A stretch of DNA of 64,000 nt from Bacteroidota bacterium (GTDB lineage Bacteria > Bacteroidota > Bacteroidia > Chitinophagales > LD1), in the NCBI GenBank assembly GCA_947479455.1, contig CANJZE010000018.1, positions 32,915 to 96,914 of the forward strand, given 5' to 3'. Below are positions 1 to 10,400 of the stretch, piece after piece (positions within the stretch are counted from its first letter, which is position 1; each line of letters opens with the position of its first letter). Both the position numbers and the translations under genes were made by a program. A model generated the notes under the pieces. The model searched no databases, was not told where the DNA came from, and worked only from the letters and a program-made list of their open reading frames with translations.

Positions 1-141
<141 letters not shown>

Positions 142-142
<1 letters not shown>

Positions 143-972
143 TGGGCAAGACGAGATACTTTTTGCATTTGTCTTATGATGGCACTAATTATTGCGGATG
201 GCAAGTACAGAACAACGCACCTACGGTACAACAAACCATTAACGAAGCCCTTCAAAAACTTTTAGGACATCACATTGCCAGCATGGGTTGCGGCAGAACC
301 GATACCGGAGTTCACGCCAAAGATTTTTACATGCACTTTGATGCTGAAAAAGAAATTGAAGACAAAGTCAATTTCCTCTTTCGCTTGAATTGTGTTCTGC
401 CCGAAGCTATTACCGTCTTCCGCATAATTGACGTTGCCGAAAAAGCGCACACCCGCTTCGATGCTACCGAGCGCACATACGAATACTACGTTCACTTCGA
501 CAAATCATCTTTCATCAAAAAATATTCTTTCTATCAGGGCTTCTACAAAATTGATTGGGATAAAGTTTTACCCGCAACAGAATTTCTAAAATCAATTGAG
601 GATTTTACTTCCCTTTGTTTACCAAGTGAAGATTTCAAAACAAACATCTGTTACATCAAAGAAGCTAAATGGGATATTCTTCCCTCGCAACATCTCATAC
701 TCAAACCGTTTGAATTTGCTGATACTTCCACTCCGCTTGCTTCGGGTTACCAAATGAAAAGCGGAGAAGTTTTGCGGTTTACGGTTACATCCAATCGTTT
801 TTTGCGAGGCATGATTCGAAAAATCGTAGGCACTGTTTTAATGGTTGGAAAAGGGAAAATCGAATTGAATGAGTTTAAAGAAGTGGTCGCCAACAAAGGA
901 AATTTCCGCATTCATTATCTCGCTCCACCTAACGGGCTGTTTCTTTCGAAGATAAAATATCCTTACCTCTGA
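142..972 (+). CDS. truA: tRNA pseudouridine synthase A
   Basis: TruA isomerises uridines 38-40 in the anticodon arm of tRNAs. The 276-residue protein starts LHLSYDGTNYCGWQ, the usual TruA opening. It carries the catalytic motif GRTDTGVHA with the nucleophilic aspartate near residue 54, and the C-terminal FLRGMIRKIVGT motif. A longer frame opens at a GTG at 94, but that extension overlaps the end of the thiolase gene in another frame, and family members begin near this ATG. The start overlaps the preceding stop by one base. The region near residues 180-215 is slightly longer than in short family members. Confidence 0.96.
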
Positions 973-1014
973 TTCAAGTTTTGCGTTCAATCTCCACAGC
1001 AAAAAATGCTTTTT

Positions 1015-1022
1015 TATATTCG
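1015..1022 (+). promoter_or_regulatory. Possible -7 promoter box for asnS
   Basis: TATATTCG differs at one base from the Bacteroidota -7 consensus TAnnTTTG. It lies 19 bases before the asnS start codon in the short gap after truA. No clear -33 TTTG was seen at the expected distance. Confidence 0.35.
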
Positions 1023-1041
1023 CGAACTTTAAAAAATAGGT

Positions 1042-2562
1042 ATGGCTTACATAAAAGATTTAACAAAGTTCGAAGGACAGGAAGTAGAACTAAAGGGCTG
1101 GAACGCACAAAAGCGCGACAGCAAAACAATTGTGTTCATGGTTTTTCGTGACGGCACTGGTTTTTGCCAGGCGGTTGTTGATTTGAATAATGTGGGTGAA
1201 GAAAGTTTCGAAGCGGCTAAGCGTTTGCCGCAGGAGAGTTCACTTTCTATCAAGGGTAAAGTAGTAAAAGACGAGAAGCAAATTGGCGGTTATGAAATTC
1301 ATGTTTCATCGCTTCAAATAATTTCTACCGCAGAAGAAAACTTTCCGATTTCCCCTAAAGACCATGGAGTAGATTTTCTGATGGACAACCGCCACTTGTG
1401 GTTGCGATCAAGAAGACAATGGGCAATTATGCGCGTGCGCAACGAAATCATTTTTGCTATCCATACATTTTTCCAACAACGTGGATTTGTGCAAATGGAT
1501 GCACCAATCTTTACCGGCAATGCCTGCGAAGGAACAAGCACTTTGTTTGAAACTGATTATTACGGTGAGCCTGCCTATCTCTCTCAATCGGGTCAGTTGT
1601 ATGGCGAAGCAATGGCTATGGCGCAGGGGCTGATTTACACTTTCGGTCCAACCTTCCGTGCCGAAAAATCAAAAACGCGCAGACACCTTTCTGAGTTTTG
1701 GATGATTGAACCAGAAATGGCTTTCTACGATTTGAAGATGGATATGGATGTAATTGAAGAGTTCATTCAATTTGTGGTGAGCACCGTTTTAGAAAACAAA
1801 AAAGAAGAATTGAAGGTGCTCGACCGCGACATTAGTTTTCTCGAAAAAGTTCGCGAGCCGTTTATCCGTATGAAGTACGAAGATGCGGTAAGCGTGATTA
1901 AAGGCGAGAAAGATGTGAACGGAAAATCTTCGTTGCAGATGTTAGCAGAAGAAGAAGAAGAATTGCAAAGCGCAAAGGCAAAACTACAGACTGAAATTAC
2001 GGAGCGTGAAGCAAAAATCGCCAGCGGGGAATTGAAAAAGGGTGAAATCAATTTCAACCAATCGAAGATTGATAAGTTGAAAAACGAAGTCAAAGACACC
2101 GATGAAAAATTGATGAACATTCCGGTATGGCAGAACAGCGCAAAGAACTTTAAACGCGGTGATGATTTTGGAGGAAGCGATGAAACTGTTTTGACAAAAA
2201 TGTTTGGTCAACCCGTAATGGTTTACAACTGGCCGCAAGAAGTGAAAGCATTTTACATGAAAGAAGATGAAACCGATAAAGGTTATGCGAAAGGCGTTGA
2301 TTTGTTAGCTCCCGAAGGTTATGGCGAAGTTGTAGGTGGTGGCGAGCGCGAAACAGATATTGAGCGATTGAAAAGAAAAATTGTTGAACACGATTTACCA
2401 ATGAGTGCTTTCGAATGGTATCTCGATTTACGCAAATTCGGCAACGTGCCTCACTCCGGCTTTGGTCTTGGTTTAGAAAGATTAGTAGCTTGGATTTGCG
2501 GCTTGCAACACATTCGCGAAACCATTCCGTTCCCGAGAAGTTACGGAAGATTGCTGCCTTAG
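1042..2562 (+). CDS. asnS: Asparagine--tRNA ligase
   Basis: This cytoplasmic class IIb synthetase charges tRNA-Asn. An N-terminal OB-fold (residues 1-100) precedes the catalytic core, which shows motif 2 (GPTFRAEKSKTRRHLSEFWM) and motif 3 near the C-terminus (GFGLGLERLVAW). It ends FPRSYGRLLP, as is usual for AsnRS. Between motifs 2 and 3, about residues 295-355 are rich in Glu and Lys and are predicted to form a helical hairpin, which makes the protein (506 residues) longer than the E. coli enzyme. I recall similar insertions in other Bacteroidota AsnRS. The ATG at 1042 is the only sensible start. Confidence 0.97.
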   Translation: MAYIKDLTKFEGQEVELKGWNAQKRDSKTIVFMVFRDGTGFCQAVVDLNNVGEESFEAAKRLPQESSLSIKGKVVKDEKQIGGYEIHVSSLQIISTAEENFPISPKDHGVDFLMDNRHLWLRSRRQWAIMRVRNEIIFAIHTFFQQRGFVQMDAPIFTGNACEGTSTLFETDYYGEPAYLSQSGQLYGEAMAMAQGLIYTFGPTFRAEKSKTRRHLSEFWMIEPEMAFYDLKMDMDVIEEFIQFVVSTVLENKKEELKVLDRDISFLEKVREPFIRMKYEDAVSVIKGEKDVNGKSSLQMLAEEEEELQSAKAKLQTEITEREAKIASGELKKGEINFNQSKIDKLKNEVKDTDEKLMNIPVWQNSAKNFKRGDDFGGSDETVLTKMFGQPVMVYNWPQEVKAFYMKEDETDKGYAKGVDLLAPEGYGEVVGGGERETDIERLKRKIVEHDLPMSAFEWYLDLRKFGNVPHSGFGLGLERLVAWICGLQHIRETIPFPRSYGRLLP

Positions 2563-2610
2563 CAAAACTAACTTTACCCAATATTATTTTCACTTACATA
2601 ACTCTTACTC

Positions 2611-3819
2611 TTGAAATTTTCCGACTTTAATTTTGAACCTGAATTGATGGAAGGGCTTAGCTCGATGAATTTCGAAAAGCCTACGCCCATTCAGGAGCTT
2701 TCTATTCCCATTATTTCATCGGGCAAAGACATTATTGGTTGCGCGCAAACAGGCACCGGAAAGACCGCTGCGTTTTTGCTGCCCGTGATTAATAAAATTA
2801 TCAAGGAGCATAAGCATGTGGTGAACACGCTCATCATTGTGCCTACGCGCGAACTCGCTGTGCAAATTGATGAAGCCATGCAGGGCTTCGGCTATTTTAC
2901 TCCGGTTACAGCTATTGCCATTTTCGGAGGGAAGGATGGAATTTCATTCGAGCAGGAAAAGAAAGCACTCACGCAAGGCGCGAACATCATCATCGCCACA
3001 CCTGGCAGATTGATTGCGCATTTGAACATGGGCTACGTGAAATTTGATTCTATTGAACATTTAATTTTAGATGAAGCTGATAGAATGTTGGACATGGGTT
3101 TTAGCGATGACCTCAATAAAATTATCAGTTTCCTTCCTAAGCAACGGCAGACGATAATGTTCAGTGCAACCATGGCTCCCAAAATTCGAGAGCTTGCAAA
3201 AAAGATTTTGAATAATCCTGAGCAGGTGAATATTGCAGTTTCAAAACCGGCAGCCGGTGTTTTGCAGGGCGCTTACTTGGTTTACAATACGCAGAAAATG
3301 GCTTTGCTCAAAAGTTTGTTGACCGGAAAAAATTTGTCGAGCATTCTCATCTTCTCTTCCACAAAAGATAAAGTGAAAGAACTCGAAAGAGATTTGTTGC
3401 GAAGCAAATTCAACATTGCTGCTATTCACTCCGACCTTGAACAAGACCAACGCACCGAAGTGTTACGACAATTCAAAAACAAGAACATACAGATGCTCGT
3501 TGCTACTGATGTTCTTTCGAGAGGCATTGATATTGATTCCATCGGTTTAGTCATCAACTACGATGTGCCGCGCGATGCAGAAGATTACATCCACCGCGTG
3601 GGCAGAACTGCTCGCGCAGAAACAACCGGTGTTGCACTCACACTCATCAACCCTGAAGACATGCGCAAATTCAAAAGCATTGAAGATTTGATTGGCGATG
3701 AAATAAAAAAACTGCCGCTGCCTCCTCAACTCGGTGAAGGACCGGCTTATGAGCCCAACAAAAAGTTTGAACGTCCGCAAGGGAAAGGAGGTAAACCTGC
3801 GTTTAGAAAGAAACGGTAA
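2611..3819 (+). CDS. DEAD-box ATP-dependent RNA helicase (RhlE-like)
   Basis: The protein has 402 residues and all core helicase motifs in order: Q-motif (KPTPIQ, about 23-28), Walker A AQTGTGKT (45-52), PTRELA, ATPGR, DEAD (154-157), SAT (185-187), and in the second RecA lobe ATDVLSRGIDI and HRVGRTAR. A short basic tail (KKFERPQGKGGKPAFRKKR) probably binds RNA. Such helicases remodel rRNA or mRNA structure in ribosome assembly and decay. The start is a TTG at 2611, chosen because the family begins with MxFxDLxL-type residues just before the Q-motif; the next ATG at 2647 would remove part of that region. Confidence 0.93.
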   Translation: MKFSDFNFEPELMEGLSSMNFEKPTPIQELSIPIISSGKDIIGCAQTGTGKTAAFLLPVINKIIKEHKHVVNTLIIVPTRELAVQIDEAMQGFGYFTPVTAIAIFGGKDGISFEQEKKALTQGANIIIATPGRLIAHLNMGYVKFDSIEHLILDEADRMLDMGFSDDLNKIISFLPKQRQTIMFSATMAPKIRELAKKILNNPEQVNIAVSKPAAGVLQGAYLVYNTQKMALLKSLLTGKNLSSILIFSSTKDKVKELERDLLRSKFNIAAIHSDLEQDQRTEVLRQFKNKNIQMLVATDVLSRGIDIDSIGLVINYDVPRDAEDYIHRVGRTARAETTGVALTLINPEDMRKFKSIEDLIGDEIKKLPLPPQLGEGPAYEPNKKFERPQGKGGKPAFRKKR

Positions 3820-3855
3820 TTGTATTTCCCAATTCCCTAATGTCCTATTTTCCTA

Positions 3856-4311
3856 ATGCCCGCCAACACCAAGCAACAACTACTTTTTCTTTGTAAAGAC
3901 TTCATTGAAGCACGCATCAACAATTGTCAAAGCGCCATTGACGCAGCAAACAACTCAATCAACGAAGAAACCAAAAGCAGTGCAGGCGATAAGTATGAAA
4001 CCTCACGCGAAATGATGACACAGGAAATAAAAAACAATAGCGCACAATTAGCCGAAGCCATCAAGCAGAAACAATTGCTTTCGCAAATTTCTATTGATAA
4101 GAAACTTGATACCGTTCAGGTAGGAAGTTTGGTTTTCACTAACCTCGAAAAGTTTTTCATTGCTATCAGTGCCGGTTCTTTAAAGTGGAACAACGAAAAC
4201 TATCTCGCCATTTCTCCATCTTCTCCGCTCGGCAGAAATTTGATTGACAAGAAGAAAGGCGATTCCGTTTTCTTCAATGGCAAAGAATATTCCATTGAAA
4301 ATATTTTCTAA
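3856..4311 (+). CDS. GreA/GreB C-terminal domain-like protein
   Basis: This is a 151-residue soluble protein. Residues 1-75 are predicted helical and polar (an N-terminal coiled-coil-like segment with KYETSREMMTQE). Residues 85-151 resemble the GreA/GreB C-terminal FKBP-like domain, including SPLGRNLIDKKKGDSV, close to the SPLGRALLGKKVGD stretch of Gre factors. Related Bacteroidota proteins are often labelled 3-oxoacyl-ACP synthase in databases, which the sequence does not support. It may contact RNA polymerase, but the acidic tip of true Gre factors is not evident. It lies 36 bases after the helicase gene. Confidence 0.65.
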   Translation: MPANTKQQLLFLCKDFIEARINNCQSAIDAANNSINEETKSSAGDKYETSREMMTQEIKNNSAQLAEAIKQKQLLSQISIDKKLDTVQVGSLVFTNLEKFFIAISAGSLKWNNENYLAISPSSPLGRNLIDKKKGDSVFFNGKEYSIENIF

Positions 4312-4346
4312 CTCCTCCTCTCATAGTTTTTATTTTTAACCATCTT

Positions 4347-5933
4347 ATGAAAGAACTCTCCAAATCATACAAACAGCAAAAAATTGAAGACAGTTTCGAT
4401 GCCATCATCATTGGTTCAGGAATGGGCGGCATTGCTACCGCTGCATTCTTAGCTAAAGAAGGAAAGAAAGTCCTCGTGCTGGAACGCCACTACACGCCCG
4501 GTGGATTCACGCACGTGTTCACCCGCAATAAATACGAGTGGGATGTGGGCGTACACTACGTTGGCGATTTTCACCGGCCTACCACCGAGTTACACAAAAT
4601 GTTCAACTACATTTCAGAAGGTAGAATGAAATGGGAAGAGATGGGCACGCCTTACGACATTGCGTTTTTCGGGAATGATAAATATGAGTTCCCTGCCGGC
4701 ACCGATGAGTTCAGGGCGCAGATGAAAAAATATTTTCCGGGCGAGGAAAGCGCTATTGATGAGTATGTCAACCTAATTTACACCACGCAAAAAAATCAAC
4801 GCTGGTTCTTTGCTGAAAAAATTCTTCCCAATTGGTTGAGTACTTTTTTCGGAAACCTATTGCGTAAGAATGGATTGAAAGGAAACAAAACCACCCTTGA
4901 AGTTTTAAAATCGCTGACCAAAAACGAAAAGCTGATTGCTGTACTCGCAACGCAATATGGCGATTATGGTTTGCCGCCTTCGCAAAGCAGTTTCTTAATG
5001 CATGCCGCGCTTGTGAAGCATTACATGAAAGGCGCTTGTTACCCCGTAGGTGGTGCGCAGGAAATTTTCAGAACGGTCGCTCCAACTATTTTAAATAATG
5101 GCGGAGAAATTTTTACCAATGCAGAAGTAAAAGAAGTGATTGTGAAAAACGGGAAAGCTGTTGGGGTAAAAATGTTTGATGGCAAAGAGTTCTTTGCTGA
5201 GGTGGTTATTAGCGATGCAGGCGTTTACAACACTTACAAAAATTTATTACCGCAGCAGGAACAGAAAAATACGGAAGCCGAAAAGATGTTTGAAAATTTG
5301 GCTCCTTCGGTTGGGCATGTGTGTTTGTATATAGGCATCAATGAGTCGAATGAGCAGCTGAAATTGGGCAAAGCGAACTATTGGATTTTTCCTGAGCAGT
5401 ATGACCACGATAAAAATATTACAGACTACATCAACAATCCCGATGCTCCGTTTCCGGTAACGTATATTTCTTTCCCTTCGAGCAAAGACCCTGATTGGGA
5501 AAACCGTCTGCCGGGAAGAACCACGATTGAAATTGTTACGCTCTCGCCTTACGCATGGTATGAAAAGTGGAAAGACAAACGCTGGATGAAACGAGGAGAA
5601 GACTACAATGCGTTCAAAGAAAAATTATCGCAACGTTTGCTCGAAGAACTTTTCAAAAAACATCCTGAACTGCGCGGCAAAATTGATTACTACGAACTTT
5701 CCACACCGCTTAGCACGGCTCACTTTGCCAATTACCAATACGGAGAAATTTACGGCATTGACCACACCACCAAAAGGTTCGACCAAAAACTTTTGAAACC
5801 AAGAACTCCGGTAAAAAATCTTTACCTCACCGGTCAGGATATTGTAAGCTGCGGTGTAGGTGGGGCATTATTCAGCGGACTGATTACTGCAAGCGCAGTG
5901 AGTGGGAAAAATTTATTGAACCGATTGAAATAA
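4347..5933 (+). CDS. FAD-dependent oxidoreductase, phytoene dehydrogenase / retinol saturase-like
   Basis: This is a 528-residue flavoprotein. The N-terminus holds a dinucleotide-binding fold (IIIGSGMGGIATAAFLAKEG, then VLVLERHYTPGG), and the C-terminus has the family FAD-contact segment NLYLTGQDIVSCGVGGALFSG. Length and architecture fit the CrtI/retinol saturase/carotenoid isomerase group, which desaturate, saturate or isomerise polyenes. The substrate cannot be inferred, and there are no carotenoid genes nearby. It is followed after 9 bases by the TfoX-N gene and is probably co-transcribed with it. Confidence 0.82.
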   Translation: MKELSKSYKQQKIEDSFDAIIIGSGMGGIATAAFLAKEGKKVLVLERHYTPGGFTHVFTRNKYEWDVGVHYVGDFHRPTTELHKMFNYISEGRMKWEEMGTPYDIAFFGNDKYEFPAGTDEFRAQMKKYFPGEESAIDEYVNLIYTTQKNQRWFFAEKILPNWLSTFFGNLLRKNGLKGNKTTLEVLKSLTKNEKLIAVLATQYGDYGLPPSQSSFLMHAALVKHYMKGACYPVGGAQEIFRTVAPTILNNGGEIFTNAEVKEVIVKNGKAVGVKMFDGKEFFAEVVISDAGVYNTYKNLLPQQEQKNTEAEKMFENLAPSVGHVCLYIGINESNEQLKLGKANYWIFPEQYDHDKNITDYINNPDAPFPVTYISFPSSKDPDWENRLPGRTTIEIVTLSPYAWYEKWKDKRWMKRGEDYNAFKEKLSQRLLEELFKKHPELRGKIDYYELSTPLSTAHFANYQYGEIYGIDHTTKRFDQKLLKPRTPVKNLYLTGQDIVSCGVGGALFSGLITASAVSGKNLLNRLK

Positions 5934-5942
5934 ATTTCGCGC

Positions 5943-6305
5943 GTGGCATACAACCAAACATTAGAAGAGTTAATTCGCCAAATGCTTAAAGAAAAAAAGC
6001 AATTGTCTGTCGAGAAAAAAATGTTTGGAGGAGTTGCATTTATGTTGCAAAACAAAATGGCCTGTGGAATTGTAAAAGACGAATTGATGGTTCGTTGTGT
6101 GCTTTCAAAATATGACGAAGCCATTCAACAACCCAACGCTGCTGAAATGAATTTTACAGGGCGAGTGATGAAAGGTTTTGTAATGGTAGATGAAGGAGGC
6201 TGGAAAAATGCCAAACAACTTAGCCAATGGCTCGACCTGGGAATTGAATTTGCCGAATCGGATGAAGGCAGAAAGAAAGTGGTTAAAAAGAAACTGAAAA
6301 AATAA
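5943..6305 (+). CDS. TfoX/Sxy N-terminal domain protein
   Basis: The 120-residue protein matches the TfoX N-terminal domain, with the signature KKMFGGVAFMLQNKMACGI and later FTGRVMKGFVMVDEGGW. The C-terminal TfoX helix-hairpin domain is absent. In gamma-proteobacteria full-length TfoX/Sxy controls competence; N-domain-only proteins are widespread and uncharacterised. The start is GTG at 5943. The C-terminus is strongly basic (KKVVKKKLKK). Confidence 0.85.
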   Translation: MAYNQTLEELIRQMLKEKKQLSVEKKMFGGVAFMLQNKMACGIVKDELMVRCVLSKYDEAIQQPNAAEMNFTGRVMKGFVMVDEGGWKNAKQLSQWLDLGIEFAESDEGRKKVVKKKLKK

Positions 6306-6310
6306 TTTTC

Positions 6311-6682
6311 ATGAACTACGAAACCTTCTCCAAAATATGGCTCGACACCTGGACCGGCAACCGCCCTCAAGAGCTTTTGAAATTCTATCATGCTGATGCT
6401 TTTTATTCCGACCCTTCTAAACGAAACGGATTAAAAGGCCACACACAACTGCTTCCTTATTTTGAAAAACTTCTTTCGCTCAACCCAAACTGGAAATGGG
6501 AACCGGTCGAAATTATTCCTACCGAGAAAGGGTTCACTTTAAAATGGAAAGCAACTATTCCTGTCGGCAATTCTTTTGTGGAAGAAACAGGATTAGATAT
6601 TGTAGAAATTGAAAACAACCTCATTACCCGCAATGAAGTTTTTTTCGACAGAATGAAATGGTTGGAAGCGATGAAAAAATAA
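6311..6682 (+). CDS. NTF2-like / SnoaL-like domain protein
   Basis: The 123-residue protein has the NTF2-like layout: an N-terminal helix (FSKIWLDTWTGNRPQELLKFYHADAFYSDP), then strands ending in LITRNEVFFDRMKWLEAMKK. The FYxxDAxYxDP pattern is typical of SnoaL-like proteins, which include small isomerases, hydrolases and binding proteins. The specific function is unknown. It follows the TfoX-N gene by 5 bases. Confidence 0.78.
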   Translation: MNYETFSKIWLDTWTGNRPQELLKFYHADAFYSDPSKRNGLKGHTQLLPYFEKLLSLNPNWKWEPVEIIPTEKGFTLKWKATIPVGNSFVEETGLDIVEIENNLITRNEVFFDRMKWLEAMKK

Positions 6683-6697
6683 AGTTTATTAAAAACT

Positions 6698-6724
6698 AAA
6701 GCCCCGCAAAAATTGCGAGGCTTT
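6698..6724. terminator. Hairpin terminator between convergent genes
   Basis: AAAGCC and GGCTTT flank an inner CGCAA/TTGCG stem with one mismatch and a three-base loop. The minus-strand side continues into T-rich sequence, so it most likely ends nrdJ transcripts; it may also serve the NTF2-like gene on the plus strand. Confidence 0.7.
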
Positions 6725-6759
6725 GTATTTATTCCGAAGACTAGAGTCTCAATTCCGCA

Positions 6760-9700
6760 TTAGCTGCATCCCATACTATTTCCGCAGTTCAAACATTTGT
6801 AACAAGTGCCGCTGCGCAGGGTAATGTTTCCGCACACGCTGCAAGGTGGCGCATCACCCATCATTTCACCTGCTACTTTGTTGAATGCATCCATAGAGTT
6901 AGAGGCCAACGTCAACTTTTTTTCTACTCTCATTTCGGTTACATCTTTTTTTGCTGCCGGTTTAACTGGCTCCTTCATTTCCGGATGAACTGGTGTTACT
7001 TTCTTTTGCTCAATAGGCTCGTCAGAAATTTCAGTGGTTAAATCCATAGCACTGCGCTCGCGCATGCTTAACTCACTTGGTGTAACATGAACCAAATCTG
7101 TTCTGCCCAAGTATTCAAAGGCCAACAAACGGAAAATGTAATCTACAATCGAACTTGCGTTCTTGATATTCGGGTGATCCACCATTCCGCTTGGTTCAAA
7201 ACGGGTGAACGTAAACTTGTTAGTGAATTCTTCGAGCGGCACACCGTATTGCAAACCGATAGAAACAGAAATGGCAAAGCAGTTCATGAGTGAGCGGAAC
7301 GAAGCTCCTTCTTTGTGCATGTCAATAAAAATTTCACCTAAGGTTTGGTCATCATATTCACCGGTGCGCACAAAAACAGTTTGCCCGCCAATTTTTGCTT
7401 TTTGTGTAAATCCTCTGCGTTTGTGCGGAAGTTTTTTGCGTTCCACAATGCGCGAAAGTTCACGCATAAAATGCGTATCGGTAGATTCCTGCATCAATAC
7501 GCGTGCAGCCTCTAACACTTGTTCAGGAGTTAATTTGCTAAACTCTTGTGCCACCGGTGCAGCCGTAGAAACCGGTGTTTCTTTTTCATCGTCCTTCTTG
7601 TTCGAAAGCGGTTGCGAAAGTTTACATCCATCGCGGTAAAGCGCGTTTGCTTTTAAACCAAGTTTCCATGAAAGTTCGTAGCAGTTTTGAATATCTTCTA
7701 CCGTAGCTTCGTTAGGAAGATTAATTGTTTTTGAAATTGCCCCGCTGATGAACGGCTGAACCGCACCCATCATACGTATGTGGCCGTGTGCGTGAATAAA
7801 ACGCTGACCTTTTGTTCCGCATTTGTTGGCGCAATCAAAAATTGGAAGGTGCTCGTCTTTCAATAAAGGCGCACCTTCTACAGTCATAGTTCCGCAAACA
7901 AATTCGTTAGCAGCTTCAATTTGTTCTTTGCTATAGCCTAATTCGCGAAGCAAATTGAAGTTAGTTCCGTTGTATTGTTTCTCGGTAAAACCAAGACGCT
8001 GTAAAGTTTCTTCGCCCAAACTATACACGTTGAAAGCAAACGTAATGTCGAATGCAGCAACCAAACCATTTTCTATTTTTTCAATATCAGAAGCATTAAA
8101 TCCTTTTGCTTTTAATGATTCAGCATTGATATGCGGGCAACCGGTAAGCGTTCCGTTTCCTTTCGCATATTTTACAATCGCATCAATTTCCGAAGTAGAA
8201 TAACCTAAGTTTTCCAAAGCGGCAGGCACACACTCATTTACAATTTTGAAATAACCGCCACCCGAAAGCTTCTTGAATTTCACCAATGCAAAATCAGGTT
8301 CAACACCCGTAGTGTCGCAATCCATTAACAAACCAATTGTTCCGGTTGGAGCAATTACTGTTGACTGCGCATTGCGGTAGCCGAATTTCTCTCCCAATTG
8401 TAATGCTTCATCCCAAGCCGTAGTTGCTGCCTTTAATAAATAATCGGGGCAGAATTTTGGATCAATGCCTTGCGGTTTAATTTCGATTCCTTCATACGCA
8501 GTCGCATCAGCATTGTATGCCGCCAAACGGTGGTTGCGCATTACCTTCAGCATGTGCTTTTTGTTTCTTTCGTAAGCCGGAAACGCACCCAGAGTAGCCG
8601 CCATTTCTGCGGAAGTTTTATAAGCTACACCGGTCATGATAGCAGTAATAGCTCCACCTATTGCGCGTGCTTTATCGCTATCATAAGGAATGCCACTTAC
8701 CATTAATACTGAACCGAGGTTTGCATAACCCAAACCAAGCGTACGGAATTCGTAAGAAAGTTGCGCTACTTCTTTTGAAGGGAACTGCGCCATTAAGACA
8801 GAAATTTCTAACACGGTTGTCCAAACACGGCTCATGTGTTCGAAACCGGCAACGTTAAACTCAAGCGTTTTATCGTTGAAGAATTTACGAAGATTGAACG
8901 AAGCCAAATTACATGCGGTGTTATCCAAAAACATATACTCGCTGCATGGGTTAGATGCTCGGATAGATCCATCTTCAGGGCAAGTATGCCATTCATTAAT
9001 AGTAGAATCATACTGAACACCAGGGTCAGCACAACGCCAAGCCGCCATTGCAATTTTATCCCACAATTCTTTTGAAGGAATTGATTTCATCACCTTGCCA
9101 TTACTGCGACCAAGCAAGTTCCAGTCTTCGCCTTTCTCTAATGTATGGAAGAATGAATTGGGAATACGAACCGAGTTGTTAGAGTTTTGTCCGGCAACAG
9201 TTTTGTAAGCTTCGCCTTCATAGTGCGAATCGTAACCAGCAGCAATCAGCGCGGCAACTTTATCTTCTTCCTTGCTCTTCCAATCAATGAAATCAATAAT
9301 TTCAGGATGGTCTAAATCCAAACAAACCATTTTAGCGGCACGTCTTGTAGTTCCGCCAGATTTAATTGCACCGGCTGCAGCATCACCAATTTTCAGGAAG
9401 CTCATTAAGCCCGATGAAGTTCCTCCGCCTGAAAGTTTTTCGCCTTCGCCACGAATGTTGCTGAAGTTAGTGCCCACGCCAGAACCGTATTTAAATATAC
9501 GTGCTTCTCGCGTCCACAAATCCATGATTCCTCCGCTGTTCACTAAATCATCATCTACAGAAAGAATGAAACAAGCATGCGGTTGCGGTCTTTCGTAAGC
9601 CGAAGTAGATTGCTCCAGAACTCCGGTATCAGGATTTACAAAATAGTGACCTTGCGGTTTACCGGTAATTCCATACGCGGTATACAAACCGGTGTTGAAC

Positions 9701-10110
9701 CATTGCGGAGAATTCGGAGCCGCCATTTGGTCGAGCAACGAGTAAACCAACTCATCATAAAATACAGTGGCATCTTTTGCCGTAGCGAAATAGCCGTAGC
9801 GCTCGCCCCAACTTTTCCAGCAATCTGCTAAACGATGAACTACTTGCTTAGCCGAACGTTCGCCACCTAATGAACCATCCAGTTGCGGCACTCCGGCTTT
9901 GCGAAAATATTTTTGTGCGAGAATATCAGTGGCGACCTGACTCCATCCTTTTGGTACTTCTACATTGTACATTTCGAACACCGCATCGCCTTTCGGATTA
10001 CGAATTACGCTCGAGCGCAATTCATATTCAAATAAATCGAACGCTGACTTTTCCTCCTGGGTATAGAGGCGATCAAACTTCAATCCTTTCTTCTCGTTCT
10101 TTTTTGCCAT
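6760..10110 (-). CDS. nrdJ: Vitamin B12-dependent ribonucleoside-diphosphate reductase (class II)
   Basis: The 1116-residue enzyme makes deoxyribonucleotides without oxygen dependence, using adenosylcobalamin to generate a thiyl radical. Visible landmarks are the active-site segment [20 protein letters not shown], the [16 protein letters not shown] segment, and a C-terminal zinc ribbon with redox cysteines ([20 protein letters not shown], ending in GCS). The length fits the large NrdJ group with an added C-terminal domain (about residues 880-1060). It stands alone, ATG start at 10110. No cobalamin riboswitch was recognised upstream, nor a clear NrdR box. Confidence 0.96.
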   Translation of the reverse strand: MAKKNEKKGLKFDRLYTQEEKSAFDLFEYELRSSVIRNPKGDAVFEMYNVEVPKGWSQVATDILAQKYFRKAGVPQLDGSLGGERSAKQVVHRLADCWKSWGERYGYFATAKDATVFYDELVYSLLDQMAAPNSPQWFNTGLYTAYGITGKPQGHYFVNPDTGVLEQSTSAYERPQPHACFILSVDDDLVNSGGIMDLWTREARIFKYGSGVGTNFSNIRGEGEKLSGGGTSSGLMSFLKIGDAAAGAIKSGGTTRRAAKMVCLDLDHPEIIDFIDWKSKEEDKVAALIAAGYDSHYEGEAYKTVAGQNSNNSVRIPNSFFHTLEKGEDWNLLGRSNGKVMKSIPSKELWDKIAMAAWRCADPGVQYDSTINEWHTCPEDGSIRASNPCSEYMFLDNTACNLASFNLRKFFNDKTLEFNVAGFEHMSRVWTTVLEISVLMAQFPSKEVAQLSYEFRTLGLGYANLGSVLMVSGIPYDSDKARAIGGAITAIMTGVAYKTSAEMAATLGAFPAYERNKKHMLKVMRNHRLAAYNADATAYEGIEIKPQGIDPKFCPDYLLKAATTAWDEALQLGEKFGYRNAQSTVIAPTGTIGLLMDCDTTGVEPDFALVKFKKLSGGGYFKIVNECVPAALENLGYSTSEIDAIVKYAKGNGTLTGCPHINAESLKAKGFNASDIEKIENGLVAAFDITFAFNVYSLGEETLQRLGFTEKQYNGTNFNLLRELGYSKEQIEAANEFVCGTMTVEGAPLLKDEHLPIFDCANKCGTKGQRFIHAHGHIRMMGAVQPFISGAISKTINLPNEATVEDIQNCYELSWKLGLKANALYRDGCKLSQPLSNKKDDEKETPVSTAAPVAQEFSKLTPEQVLEAARVLMQESTDTHFMRELSRIVERKKLPHKRRGFTQKAKIGGQTVFVRTGEYDDQTLGEIFIDMHKEGASFRSLMNCFAISVSIGLQYGVPLEEFTNKFTFTRFEPSGMVDHPNIKNASSIVDYIFRLLAFEYLGRTDLVHVTPSELSMRERSAMDLTTEISDEPIEQKKVTPVHPEMKEPVKPAAKKDVTEMRVEKKLTLASNSMDAFNKVAGEMMGDAPPCSVCGNITLRSGTCYKCLNCGNSMGCS

Positions 10111-10400
10111 AATGTGTTATTGTAGGGTGGTGTTAAATCGTGCAGGGGTTTTACCTAAAACGTTGACGAATATATTTTTCAGAATTTTTGAAAACCATCC
10201 CATTTTTCCACACCAATTGTGCAAAGGGGTTTGGGATGTTTTGAAACGCTGTGTGGGCTTGATTTAGCTGTGTGGAAAAAGAATTACAGAAAAAAATTAG
10301 GAAATAATTTGGGCGTTTCGGGTAAAAATTTTGTATGCTTTTTTGGGCGGAGAAACTGGGTTTTGCCGCCTTTACAATGTATCGTTGTATTATTGCGCCA
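10111..10400. promoter_or_regulatory. Divergent control region of nrdJ and the GGGP synthase gene
   Basis: This 290-base divergent region holds an inverted pair TTTTTCCACAC (10203-10213) and GTGTGGAAAAA (10270-10280), each resembling a DnaA box or a regulator half-site, and a direct repeat GCTGTGTGG at 10248 and 10267 (19-base spacing). A -7-like TATTATTG at 10388-10395 sits 5 bases before the plus-strand start codon. The regulator is unknown. Confidence 0.4.

Noticed and set aside
10111..10400. Cobalamin riboswitch upstream of nrdJ
   Set aside because: I looked for the conserved B12-box core and did not find it on the minus strand.
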